Assembly (NCBI GenBank): GCA_029721435.1
Contig: CM056576.1
Span: forward strand, 113,440,666-113,504,665
Reading direction: 5' to 3'
DNA: 64,000 bases
DNA from: Gymnothorax reevesii
Lineage: Eukaryota; Chordata; Actinopteri; Anguilliformes; Muraenidae
Made by a program: the position numbers and the translations under genes. Below, in pieces: positions 49,333 to 59,760 of this stretch (position 1 is the stretch's first letter; the number at the start of each line of letters is the position of its first letter). The notes under the pieces were generated by a model. It saw only the letters and a list, made by a program, of their open reading frames with translations. It was not told where the DNA came from and made no database searches.

Positions 49333-49703
49333 CATCCATCCATCCATCCATTTTCTATGCCCACTTATTCCTCACTAGGGTCACGGGGCGAGCTCGAGCC
49401 TATCCCAGCTGACTACGGGCAAAGGCAGGGACCCACCCTGAACAGCTTGCCAATCCATCGCAGGGCGCACACACCATTCACACACCATTCACTCTCACAC
49501 TCATACCTATGGGCAATTTGGTGTCTCCAATTAGCCTGATATGCATGTCTTTGGACTGTGGGAGGAAACCGGAGTACCGGAGAAAACCCACGCGAACACG
49601 GGGAGAACATGCAAACTCCACACAGAAAGGCCCCAGGCCGGGTTCGAACCCACGAATCTTGCTGTGAGGCAGCAATGCTAACCACTGTGCCACCGTGCCG
49701 CCC
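49333..49703 (-). mobile_element. tRNA-headed SINE with perfect target duplication
   Basis: On the minus strand it begins GGGCGGCACGGTGGCACAGT, has a box A-like TGGTTAGCATTGCTGCCTCA and box B GGGTTCGAACCCGG, and then a body containing CCCCGTGTTCGCGTGGGTTT and CAGCTGGGATAGGCTCGAGC. It ends in a (TGGA)n tail. A perfect 12-bp duplication TAATACAAAATC flanks it (49321-49332 and 49704-49715). It would be transcribed by RNA polymerase III and moved by a LINE. It landed in the 3' region of the LINE at 47340-49878. Confidence 0.9.
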
Positions 49704-50017
49704 TAATACAAAATCATTATTGCTATTTTTATTATTATAATTGATTTAAATGTTCATGTGTATATATCAGTCAATTAGTATGTTATTGTGAGTTTTGCTT
49801 GTCATTTAGGTTTACCAATGCTTTTGCAACACAAGTTTATTTGTCATGCAAATAAAGCTCATTTGAATTTGAATTCTGAAAGAAAAGTAGCCACTAGAGA
49901 GCAGTGTTTTAAAGAATTTGCCTGCAGTTAAGTTACTCATTCTTATACTATTTCATTTGAAATATTTTAATTGCTTTGTATCACTAACTGGTTTCAAGCT
50001 ATTCTTTCCACAGTTTG

Positions 50018-51531
50018 ACATCACTAATTCATAAATTCGACTTGTTCATAAAATGTTTTAGTAAGTAGATTTTTATTCAAAGAATGACATGAAGAATAGA
50101 TGCTTACAGAAACATTGGGCTGTACAGGCTACTCTACTTTCTGAACCTCAGTACCTCATTAACATAATCTATGCCCATTTTTGTCACTCTGGCAGCCTGC
50201 TCTCTCTCTCTCTGTGCTGCCTTCTTCATCGCCTCCCTCTCTTCCCTCTGCCAAGGCTGGATGGGTGTAGACTGCTCCAAGACGTAGGGGAAATTGATTT
50301 GGGAGCATCTATTTTGGGTTAGGCATGGGGAGGGCTGCCAGTAGCTGGAACCTTGCCCACCTGTCTCAGACACCTTAGCCTGTGAACATGGTGCAGCCGT
50401 GTTTATATGGGGTCTCTCTCTAGCCAGCTGTGGCACAGACCCAGCTGAGGTGTTGCGAGAGCTGCGACACTGCACCAAGCTTAAGGTCCTGTCTCCTGGA
50501 ATGGTCTGTTTTTTATCACGGTTCTGGAACCCAAACTCAACATCCTCCTTGCTGATGCCTCTCTTACTATTCTGTGGCAGCATGTGGCTGCCAGACCTTG
50601 CCTTGAGCCTTTGGGTGAAATCAGCTCCAATGTTGTCTTTGGGAGGCTGAAAAGAGCTGGGCTTTCTAATTTTTTCCCCAAGGCTGTGAAAAACCCTGAC
50701 GGACTCTGCTATGCGTTCATGCAGGTGGCTCTTGAGCGTGCTTACTTTAGGCTGGACCGTCGAACGCTCTACATTGCTTGGTATGTCAGCAGCAATGACA
50801 GGGTGGGCTTGTTGTGAGTCACTTGGGACCTTTTTTTGGTCCATGATGTTCTGGTTTACACTCTCCCTTCCATCAGCTTTGCCCTTCATCCTTTTCTTCT
50901 TTCTGTTCTCTGGAACTCCCTCCGTTTTCCTTTTTTGGTCCTGTTTTGTTGATACTTTCATTTCCATCTCTGCCTTAACCTCCTCTACAGACTCAATGTT
51001 GGCCAGACTGCATGGTATGGAGACATGAGGCTCGCTTGGGACCTTTTTCTGGTCCATGATGTTCCGGTTCACGCTCTCCCTTCCATCAGCTTTGCCCTTC
51101 ATACTTTTCTTCTTTCTCTTCTCTGGAACTCCCTCCCGTTTCCTTTTTTGGCCCTGTTTTGTTGATTCTTTTTTTTCCATCTCTGCCTTAACCTCCTCTG
51201 CAGACTCAATGTTAGCCAGACTGCGTGGTATGGAGACATGAGGCTCGCTACTTTGCACCTCAGGACCACCATGGACTTGGGTCATTATCTGCTGCCTGGA
51301 GAGACAGGATTCATTAACTTGCCAAAAGGGGTGGCTGGGTACTTGGACTGGCTGCACAACCTGGAGAGCTGTGCCATGCATCATATTTATGGCAGGGACA
51401 TAAGGGCTGATGACTTGCACTGCGGTGGGCTGCACCCAAACTGGCGGGGGCCTTATTGGGTGTGGGAAAGCTTGTAACTGCCATGGAGTCCAGTGGTTTA
51501 ATATCACAAGATTAGGGAGCTCATCACACCC
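50018..51531 (-). CDS. Terminal exon of a C2orf78/DUF4629-like gene
   Basis: The minus-strand frame is open from a probable splice acceptor (pyrimidine run then TTTTTCTAG, exon from 51531) to a stop at 50134, about 465 codons, with an AATAAA signal at 50072-50077. Read from the acceptor it begins GCDELPNLVILNHWTPW, so no Met is needed here and earlier exons are expected upstream. The N-terminal part is Pro/Gln/Val-rich. The middle holds two 71-residue repeats with basic clusters (KRKREGVPEKRKKK), possible nuclear signals. The C-terminus PWQREEREAMKKAAQRERE resembles the end of C2orf78 proteins (DUF4629), whose function is not known to me. The lack of stops over 1.4 kb in a region of dead elements argues for selection. 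A retrocopy is less likely because of the acceptor. Confidence 0.7.
50825..51250 (-). repeat. Two tandem 213-bp units inside the exon
   Basis: GGGACCTTTTT-TGGTCCATGA starts each unit, at 50825 and 51038, so the period is 213 bases or 71 codons and the frame is kept. Each unit encodes SEPHVSIP-SLANIES, then a Lys-rich stretch and NIMDQKKVPS. The units differ at scattered positions. Confidence 0.85.
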
Positions 51532-51857
51532 TAGAAAAACAGCAATTTTCCATTAGTTTTATCCGCTGCGGTTCTTGAACTTTGACCTTTTTTCCAGAAA
51601 GTTTAGCTCAACAAATTGGAGTTAAATGAGGAACCGTTTTTTGAAATTGTCTATCACTCATCAGTAAGATCTCTCAAATGTTAATGTTAAGATAAGTGAC
51701 ATCTTTCAGATGTTAGTGTAATCTAGTAGCAGTAGGAATCAGTGGTGTGTCAATGTAAGTGGTTCCTATAGTACTAATAAGCAGTAATCTTCATGGGTAT
51801 GCAAGTATCATCATTATTCAGATTAAATTTAAATTTTTGCTGGTCAGAGTACAATCC
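51532..51857. other. Presumed intron start of the C2orf78-like gene
   Basis: Directly upstream of the acceptor on the minus strand. No exon is recognised before the Harbinger element. Confidence 0.4.
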
Positions 51858-51860
51858 TAA

Positions 51861-52728
51861 CGGAACATTCACATTGGCGCGGCGCTTCAACGCCTGCAGA
51901 CGCTTCTATCCCCTTGGTTTTGCCGCCTTTGGGCGGTCCAGTTTTCTGGTGACGTCACTGGAAGCGAAATGCATCTGTCAACTGGCTGAAGCAAGTTTTC
52001 ATTAACAGCGATATGAATTCACCCAATTGTCATTTTTCCCGCTTGGATTTTGAATTTTTGAGGGACTGCAGTTGTGTATAAATGCATTCCGTTATTGCCA
52101 CGGAGTTTAATCATTGTCATGGATCAGAGAACGAGGACAGTTCTGATAGTCGCCATCCTATAACTTCGGCGAAAACGGCGCCGGTCTGGGCACGTATCTG
52201 GGCCTGTAAAAAACGCGATTTTGCTGAGCGCCGGGTCTCAGTAATTTGAGCAGCACAATACTGTATTTTATTTCATTTTTAACAGTGACAGAATGCTCAA
52301 ACCCACCAGAGACACCAACAATCTCTGCTACCTTCCTCCATGCGCAGTTGCGTTTCTCATTGTACCTGTAACTAGACAAGGAACCGTCATATAAAACAGG
52401 AAAAGAGGACACGGCGATAATAAGCTTTTCCTCCATCGTGTTCCCGAATCACTTGCAATAAGCGGAACCATTATTTCGTAGCCCACGTTCCTGGATGACA
52501 ACGTACACACTGTCTTCAACCACATGATTGGTTATACGCTTTCCGTTTGCCGGATTCATTATTATAAACTTAATTTTCCCAGCTTCCTCGACTCGCCGCA
52601 AGCACAAAATTTGACGCGCCGCTCCCATCATGCATTGCGCGGCTACGGACGCGCTCGCCGCCTTCCATAGCAAATGAATGGGGAGGCGTAGCCGTCAACG
52701 GACGCGCCGCGCCAATGTGAATGTTCCA
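51861..52728 (-). mobile_element. Harbinger-type element, transposase lost
   Basis: The ends GGAACATTCACATTGGCGCG and its inverse match over 24 bases. TAA flanks both sides (51858-51860 and 52729-52731), the PIF/Harbinger target duplication. Inside is one exon of a MADF-domain protein. At 868 bp it is far too short for a full two-gene Harbinger. Confidence 0.8.
52307..52436 (-). CDS. MADF domain exon 1 of a Harbinger DNA-binding protein
   Basis: MEEKLIIAVSSFPVLYDGSL, followed by YRYNEKRNCAWRKVAEIVGV, is the first half of a MADF (Myb/SANT-like) domain: conserved Leu, Ala, P-LYD, Tyr, Arg, Trp and VA--VG positions are all present. The frame then meets GTGGGT at 52306-52301, a likely splice donor. 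Harbinger elements encode such a protein beside the transposase. Here the second half and the transposase are gone, so it is a fragment. Confidence 0.7.
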
Positions 52729-52734
52729 TAACAC

Positions 52735-53601
52735 TTGAGGGTTAAACTTCATCAACTTTCGACGCGTGTCTGAGATTTTGAGGCAACAAAGTAAATCAGA
52801 AGTAAATTATAATTTTTCATAGTTTACTCACCTCTTGTGGAATGTAGGTGTACGTTGTTACTCATATCTAAATTGTGTTTGTCTTGTCAATGCAGTAATT
52901 TTCTCTTGTCCGACGTCAAGCGATCCTAAGTGAAGTTGATTTCAAAACACTTGATTATAGAATTGCTTCACTGAGTTCTATTGCGTGTGTGCTGTTCAGT
53001 GATGTCACAGTCGGTTATGCTTCCAATGATGTCAGTGACATCTTACAGTGATTTCAGAAACCAATCAAATCAAAGCCTTTAATTGAATTTCGCCGGACGC
53101 GACTGCACGAATCGCAACCCAGTTAAGACAAGCCCACGCCCACTTCCGCATATGACGCTAGCCTCGCCTGCTGCTTTCCCATGGAAACCACGAGAAAAGA
53201 TGCCGACTCACGAAAATGCCCTGACTACTGGCTAACGAACTGAGCTAGCTAGACGCAGCTGTCGCTATTATCCCCCCACTTGACTTTCGTCCCTTAAAGT
53301 GCGTCAATTTGCGTCATGATTATGCCGACAAGATAAAGCCACAGTTGCTTACAGTCTTACTCGCTAAGCGTGCTAGTTGGCTACCAAGCCAGCGATAGTA
53401 CCTATAGCTAGCGCGCCAATGTATTTAGCTACAAAGCCAACTGGCTAGCGAGCTGAAAAGGCTGCAGTTCGCTTTCAATGACCGAAGTATTCTCAGAAAT
53501 AATTACGCCGACAAAATAAGGCTACAGTTTGCGTACATTGTCATACTCGTCAGTTGGCTTCCTAGCGAGCGATATCGAACCACATCTCTGGATCGAACTG
53601 T
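52735..53601. other. Unassigned DNA with GCTAGC-rich repeats
   Basis: From about 53240 to 53580, GCTAGC/GGCTAGCGAGC motifs and CGCCAATGTATTTAGCTA recur. The same motifs recur beyond the hAT-like element at 56650-56800, so one repetitive region was split by the insertion. Confidence 0.55.
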
Positions 53602-53989
53602 GTCATACAGGGCTTAAAGCAAAAAAATAGACCTAGTCTGGTCTATTTCAAATATTAAAATTACTGTAGGACTTTAAAGCAAAAGTGCGTAGCAGCAGAC
53701 CTGCCAACCTAGGCAATTATTTTTGAGTACACATGCGCGGGCGCGAAGCACCCGCAGGGCCCACGGTGCAAATTTTCGTCCCCACGCGCCTTTTAGGGTG
53801 GGAGCAAATTGTATGTTGACTTACACTAAATGGAGGCAAGCTGTTACAACCTTTTAAATAAAAATGCCAGTCCAGAGAAAAAGTAGTATTACCAGGCTGT
53901 AATGTTGCATTGGCAATATTGACAAATCTTTAATATACTAACTGCACCTGCTCAGACTTAGTTAACACTAGTCTAGCAAAACAGTCTAA

Positions 53990-54990
53990 TCATTTTATTC
54001 TTTTTACACACTGCTGAGGAGTGCATACCATGTGCACTGTATCTCCACTGATATCAAGCAATGCAGGGTTCTCCTTCCTGACCATTGTCTCCACTCCAGC
54101 CTTCTTTCCTCTCATGACAGCACAGTTGTCCAGCAGAATGCTGACAGCTTGGTTCCAGTTTAGGCGATAGGATTTTATGACATCTGTCAGCTCGATTGTG
54201 AGGGTTGTTGTATCAGCAATATTGGCTTTTCTTGAGGCCAAGTGATGAGTAACAACTTTGCCCAAATCCTTATCATAATAGCGCACCAAAACGTTCAGCA
54301 CACGGTCCATGTTTGTCTTGGTGGCCTCATCAACATTTAGGGAAAAATAAATGTTGTGCAGCTTGTCACATAACTGCTTTTTTATCTGAGTGGAGATTCT
54401 GTGAGTGCACACATATGACGCCTGTGTGTTTGAAACTGTTAATCTAGACAGTGCATTTTTGTCCTGTGCAACAGTTTTAATCAGTTCAGCAAGTGGCTGT
54501 GCTACCGTGAACGAAAGATCGTGCTCTGCAATAAATGTGCAGATACGCACTTTATGATTGCACACACGATCTGTCATTGATTGGCGAGCATCCTCACTCG
54601 TTGTTGACGCACCTGGTAGCACTGTACAGTGTGGGAGAGCTCTGACAGCAGCCCTGTGACCTGGTTCATTGTTGTGCTTGAAAAGCTTTTTTTGCCATTT
54701 GAACTGTACAACAGCTTTCTGTTGCAAACACAACAGAAACAAGCTCCTGGTTCCTTCCATTTTTGACACCAGGACCTGAATGGCTTTCCTGTGTCACCCA
54801 TCTCATCCAACCAAGCCCACCTCCATTTGTTTTTGACAGTGCTGTCAATATTAGTCACGTCTGATCCTTCCTTCACAACTAACCGCTCCATGATTTTTCG
54901 CAGACTGAGCCGGTACCACAGCAGTGACAGCACACGTGGGTAATATTTTGAGTCAAACAATGCAACGCGGTGAATACACCAACCAATCAT
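53990..54990 (-). pseudogene. hAT-type transposase (zinc finger and N-terminal catalytic part)
   Basis: The first frame has CFCCVCNRKLLYSSNGKK, a zinc-finger start; after a frameshift in the run of A bases it continues LFKHNNEPGHRAAV, the His part of the same finger. Then come VRICTFIAEHDLSFTVAQPL, YFSLNVDEATKTNMDRVLNV and SILLDNCAVMRGKKAGVETM, blocks of the RNase-H-like fold with candidate catalytic Asp residues in NVDEAT and LLDNCA. This order fits hAT-type transposases of the zinc-finger-862-like group. The frame ends after VHMVC-; the C-terminal dimerisation part is missing. One frameshift and truncation make it inactive. Confidence 0.7.
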
Positions 54991-55103
54991 GATACAGTAG
55001 TTGCAGACGCAGTTGATCTAAAACATTACCCAGAATGGGAGATTTGCACACTAACAATGCTTTTTTAATGCAAGATAACGTAAGAATACATAACAACGAA
55101 TCA

Positions 55104-55505
55104 ATGACCGATCGTGTGTGCAATCATAAAGTGCGTATCTGCACATTTATTGCAGAGCACGACCTTTCGTTCACAGTTGCACATTCATTGATGACTTTAT
55201 TAGAAGTTTGCGGTTTCATACAGTTTCATAACGGTACAGTTCACTAGTACATGGTCTACTAAAACTAAAACACACAGGCGTCATATGAGTACATCCATGG
55301 AATTTCCACTCAGATAAAAAAACAGTTATCAGACAAGTTGAACATGATTTATTTTTCTCTAAATGCTGACGAGGCCACCAATACAAACATGGGCCGTGTG
55401 CTGAACGTTTTGGTGCGCGTCTATGAGGATTTGGCAGTGGCCTACCGTCAGATGTCAGGAAGGCCTTCAGTAACATTACCTTTCCCGGATAATTGCACTT
55501 AAACT
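55104..55505 (+). pseudogene. Second hAT transposase piece, opposite orientation
   Basis: MTDRVCNHKVRICTFIAEHD is nearly identical to the minus-strand copy for about 75 bases. After about 90 unrelated bases, ISTQIKKQLSDKLNMIYFSL and NADEATNTNMGRVLNVLVRV follow. The zinc finger and the C-terminus are missing. Base differences from the first copy are few at the start and more later. Confidence 0.7.
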
Positions 55506-56809
55506 GTTTGCGATCAGGTTTGCCTAACAATCAAACAGTTAACAGAACAGCCACCACCAATGCGTAACACGTAATGATTAAGAAATGTTAATGACAAAGC
55601 GATTGGCTTTGTTGATATAGTTGATGTGATTCCGCAAGGATGACAATCTGAAAAAATCCGAAACTTTCGCGGACTCGGCAGCAATTATTTTTGTTATCAC
55701 TCAGCTGTGCATCGTACCTTACGACGCTCTTTAGCTGTCACTACATTCAGACTATAGAACGGATTCTCATGGCTTATTGCTCAATGAACCTCGCGAACTA
55801 ATTTACGCAAATCCAGAAATTATAAAAACATAGGCTATTGATATTTTCCGTAGCCATTGGTGTGCGGAAGTAAACGACGTATAATTTCGTAACGCAATGT
55901 ATAACAAGGCTTTCAATAATAAATTAGATTCTCGTCTTCCAATCAGTCTGAGCAACTGTTTCTAATCAGGGAGGTAAACTGCGAGAGGTGTCTGTCATTA
56001 AGAAGTGAAAGGTGAGGCAACCTAATTGCTGGCCCTGTGTTTCTGCCAACGGACCGTCACTGGGATTTGGCCACTGCTACCTTCCCAGTAAATATAGGCT
56101 AACGTTATATATTTAGATCATACCTGATGTTCACATGGTGTAATTCACTTTCGATGTTTAAGAAAAAATCCACTGACTGCCATTATTCCTAGTGATTTCA
56201 TCTTTTGGACACTGTCATCCATACTCAGCGAATTTCATAACTTCACCGTTAAAATCCGCAGCACTATGAATCATGAAGTCACATTGCTGATCTGCCATTT
56301 AAGTTACTCCAACACGACACAACAAACGCTAGCAGGTTGACGCTAAGATAATGCTTGGTGTCAGGTTACATCAGAGCTCAGCAGCCAGCGGCACCCTACT
56401 GAGTGCACTCTGAGCTGCGTATCTTCATAGATGTTTAAATTGACATTATTTCCTTGGGGAGGGATGCATCGCAGTTTGGAAATCACCTCACTAGCAAGTA
56501 TATGCAGCATTTTAACATTTTTTTCATTGACATCGCGGCCATGGCTAGACCCAGATTTGCAAATCTGCATCGATCTCATAAATAGCCCCTAGGGAATCTC
56601 CAGGACGGAAATCCGTCCCCAGGACGGAGAGCTTTAAGCCCTGGTCATAACTAGCCCGCCAATGTAGTTGGCTAGCGAGCTAAAAAGGTAACACTTCGCT
56701 CACAACGGAATACTCGTGAGTGAGCTATTTGGCTAGCTAGCTAGCAAGATAAAGAGACATCGATACCTATAATGTTATAGCTAGCATGCCAATGTATTTA
56801 GCATCCTAA

Positions 56810-56939
56810 AGTCGCTTTCACGCCGGACGCAAAACTAATTTTTCGCACGACAGATTACATTCAAAATCAATGCGAAGATGCGAAAACGCGGGTATCTGTC
56901 GTACGAAAAAATCGTTTCGCGTCCGGTGTGAACGCACCT
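56810..56939. mobile_element. Harbinger-like palindromic MITE
   Basis: The sequence is almost a single hairpin: CGCCGGACGC...TTTTTTCGCACGACAGA is matched in inverse by TCTGTCGTACGAAAAAA...GCGTCCGGTG. The outer ends AGTCGCTTTCAC and (complement) AGGTGCGTTCAC pair less well. TAA flanks both sides (56807-56809 and 56940-56942). Confidence 0.75.
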
Positions 56940-57117
56940 TAATTTTCCTCATTTCAGGAGGACATTTACAGTAATTGTTACTGGGAGTCATTAATCTCTC
57001 TTCAAGGATGAAAAGCTGTAGTGCCCAGTTTTCTTCACATTGGATATTAGGAACAATGCGGACCACTGTCAACTATAATTCATGTATGTGAACAATACAG
57101 TGGCATACACACTCATA

Positions 57118-57663
57118 CACTGCCCGGCCAAAAAAAAAAGTCACCGTTTGGAAATTAATGAAAAAATTCTAGAATTTGATCATTATTGCGGTTACTAATA
57201 TGTTTCAGCTGGCAATAATCATTTTTCCCCTGACTGATGAAGTGCATCGCTACTCATTTCTCAAAAAATCATGTCGGAAGACACATCCCTTGCTGGTGGA
57301 AAAGATGTTACAGTATTTCAGAACAGGCAACTTTTTGGCCTGTATTTAGCAAAGAAACTCATGAATGCAAAAACAAGTATGAGGAATCATTTTCACAAAC
57401 ATATTTGCCACCACAAAGTCCTGATCTTAGACCCAGTAAAAGTTATTGGAATGTGCTCAAGAAAGACCACCTAGTGGTTCAACCATTATGTCGAGAAGAC
57501 AAGATCTCGGCCAAAAATTATGGCATGTATGATCGAAAATAAATGTTCTGGCATTGCATATAGTTGTCAAAACAATGACAAAATGAATATGCAGTGTAAT
57601 CAAAGCTACAGGGGTTCCAACTAAATATTTGAGTGTGCGACTTTTTTTTTTGGCCGGGCAGTG
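57118..57663 (+). mobile_element. Tc1/mariner-type deletion derivative
   Basis: The ends CACTGCCCGGCCAAAAAAAA and the inverse match over more than 25 bases, with TA outside each (57116-57117 and 57664-57665). Inside, LPPQSPDLRPSKSYWNVLKK is a decayed SPDLNPIEN-W block of a transposase, and MSEDTSL with FQNRQLFG may be its N-terminus. At 546 bp most of the transposase is deleted. Confidence 0.8.
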
Positions 57664-57889
57664 TATGTTGTACTACCGTTGTGTATTCAGTTGATTGTTC
57701 GTGCATTGCAGTGCCACCACGCCACCAGGGAGCGCAGTAGCCCAATTATGGTTTCTGAGTTTGTTGAACTGTATTAAGTATGATGAAGAAAAAGTGAAAA
57801 AAGGAAGAAGGAGTTGAAATCGTATCGTGAACGTTTCTTGCCTCGTTATTACTTTCACCTGCCTTTAGAAAGCCTAGTACAGGACAAAT

Positions 57890-58131
57890 TGGCGACTGCA
57901 ACTGTGCCCTTACCTGCTTTATTCCTGCCGTGTGCCGGACAACCTACGATTCCGTTCGACACGTGGGCTAGGATGTTTGAAAACTACCTGCTAGCTATCA
58001 ATGCGGAGGGGGAAGACTGGCCAGGCATGAGGGTACGTGCACTTCTCTTACATTGTCTGTGTACAGAGGGCCAGCGTGTGTTTTATAAACTTGCAAATAC
58101 AGGTACGACCTATAAAGAAGCAATATGTTAA
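57890..58131 (+). pseudogene. Ty3/gypsy-type gag fragment
   Basis: The frame contains PALFLPCAGQPTIPFDTWAR, MFENYLLAINAEG, VRALLLHCLCTEGQRVFYKL and TYKEA, the usual start of fish gypsy-type gag proteins. It ends in a stop at 58129-58131; similarity to gag seems to continue in another frame (ALAAVN) for a few codons. No LTR, protease or reverse transcriptase is adjacent. A domesticated gag exon is possible but not supported by length. Confidence 0.7.
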
Positions 58132-58635
58132 TGCTCTTGCAGCTGTTAATTTTTGGTTTTGATTAATGTGAAAGCTGATCTTTCTGATGTTTCGGGAATA
58201 TGTTGTGTGTCTGTCTGCAAGTGTCTGTTTGCAACAAACTACAGGCTTGTTAACATAATATTAGTAACATTATCAAAACAAAACAGTTGATATTCTACAT
58301 GAAATGACGTATTATGTACTGTATAGCTTTAACCTTGGCATTACTTGGTATGTAAAACCTTCATTCTCTTCTATCAAGTGTGCTTGTGGATATTGCTGAG
58401 GATTGTTGTGGCACTGTATTGCCATGTATATTCCAACCTTAGATTGTAGGTCCCATATGTGTACTTCTGTTTGGAATGCCAAAAACATACTATTGTGTGT
58501 GTGTGTGTCTGTGTCTGTGTGCGTGCGTGCATGCCCGCCAATGCATATAAGTGTAGGTGTGAACGTGCGTGTGGGCAGGGTGGCCTGCTGAATGACTCAC
58601 TCCTGGCCTGAAAAAGTCTCCCTGTCTGCCCCTGG
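58132..58635. other. Unassigned DNA with a TG microsatellite
   Basis: A (TG)n tract lies at about 58495-58530. No gene is seen. Confidence 0.6.
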
Positions 58636-59305
58636 TTTGACATCACTATTTCATAAATTTTACTTGTTCACAAAATTTATTAGCCAGTATATTTTTATTA
58701 AAAGAATGACATGAAGAACAGACGCTCACAGCAACTTTGAGCTGTACAGGCTGCTCTACTGTCTGTACCTCACTCTTTCATTAATAAAGTCTATGCCCAT
58801 TTTTGTCTCTCTGGCAGCCTGCTCTCTCTCTCTCTGTGCTTCCTTCTACATCGCCTCCCTCTCTTCCCTCTGCCAAGGCTGGATGGATGAAGACTGCTCC
58901 AAGACGTAGGGGAACTTGATTTGGGAGCATCTATTCTGGGTTAGGCAAGGGGAGGACTGCCAGTCGCTGGAACCTTGCTCACCTGTCTCAGACACCTTAG
59001 CCTGTGAACATGGTGCAGCCGTGTTTATATGGGGTCTCTCTCTAGCCAGCTGTGGCACAGACCCAGCTGAGGTGTTGCGAGAGCTGCGACACTGCATAAA
59101 GCTTAATGTGCTGTCTCCTGGAATGGTCCCTTTTTTAACACGGTTCTGGAACCCAAACTCAACATCCACCTTGCTGATGCCTCTCTTACTATTCTGTGGC
59201 AGCATGTGGCTGCCAGGCCTTGCCTTCAGCCTTTGGGTGAAATCAGCTCCAAGGTTGTCTTTGGGAGGCTGAAAAGAGCTGGGCTTTCTAGTTTTGTCCC
59301 CAATA
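58636..59305 (-). pseudogene. Truncated copy of the C2orf78-like gene 3' end
   Basis: It matches 50018-50690 closely in the same orientation, from the 3' flank with the AATAAA signal through the C-terminal part of the exon. The Lys codon after QREEREAM is TAG (58850 area), so the conserved C-terminus is cut off, although REREQAARETKMGIDFINE remains legible beyond it. The upstream end stops abruptly after the GADF-QPPKDN region, within the exon. No splice acceptor or the tandem 71-residue units are present. It is a partial duplicate, not a gene. Confidence 0.85.
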
Positions 59306-59754
59306 TGCTCTGCTGATTTTAGGAAAGTGTGTCCATTAAATTAATGAAGGGTCAGATTTGATAAATCAGTGCATTGCCTCGCTCAGTACTTTCAGTATAT
59401 GCTATCAATTCAATCGCGCTGCATGCTCTCATTGCACCACAAGGGATATTTTCCCCTGATCTGCAATGAAACATAAATCTGCAGTGGTAAATTCACCCTC
59501 GACAATCCTCAGCTCTGGCTGTCAGACTGCCAGAATTGATTTTATTATGGAGGGACATCTGGTAATGCGGACGGTGGTCATATGTCTTCCATGTCTCTGT
59601 AGGAAAGACAAATTCTTCAACAGGATTGAGAAATAGAATGTACGATGAAAAAAAAAATTTTTCCTTGCACGAAGTTTGATTGCTAGCCATTCACTGTTTA
59701 ATGGGATGCATTATCTGCCCAGCAATCAGGCTGTATTACCCCACTTCAGTATGC
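59306..59754. other. Unassigned DNA
   Basis: No feature is supported. Confidence 0.5.
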
Positions 59755-59760
59755 AGTCAT

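Larger units (their letters stand above)
47340..49878 (+). mobile_element. LINE (non-LTR retrotransposon), 5'-truncated
   Basis: The unit runs from within the reverse transcriptase to a 3' end with CAAATAAAGC and an (ATTTGA)n tail at about 49855-49878. A SINE sits in its 3' untranslated region (49333-49703). The clade is not determined: the NNYRGICVNSNLGKVF block is unlike L1 and L2 as I know them. Confidence 0.8.
53608..56643 (-). mobile_element. hAT-like transposon with 6-bp target duplication
   Basis: The ends are perfect 13-bp inverted repeats, CAGGGCTTAAAGC and GCTTTAAGCCCTG. GTCATA lies flush against both ends (53602-53607 and 56644-56649). It is 3036 bp and contains transposase-like coding sequence on the minus strand (53990-54990), a second piece on the plus strand (55104-55505), and a 72-codon frame near its minus-strand 5' end (56361-56579) with no recognised domain. 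The flanks share GCTAGC-rich sequence. Confidence 0.75.

Noticed and set aside
50399..51477. Several plus-strand frames of 60-105 codons.
   Set aside because: They are shadows of the minus-strand C2orf78-like exon, and the leucine/phenylalanine-rich text is the complement of its Lys-rich repeats.
57232..57255. ACTGATGAAGTGC, hammerhead-like start.
   Set aside because: No GAAAC or cleavage triplet at a usable distance; it is Tc1 derivative sequence.
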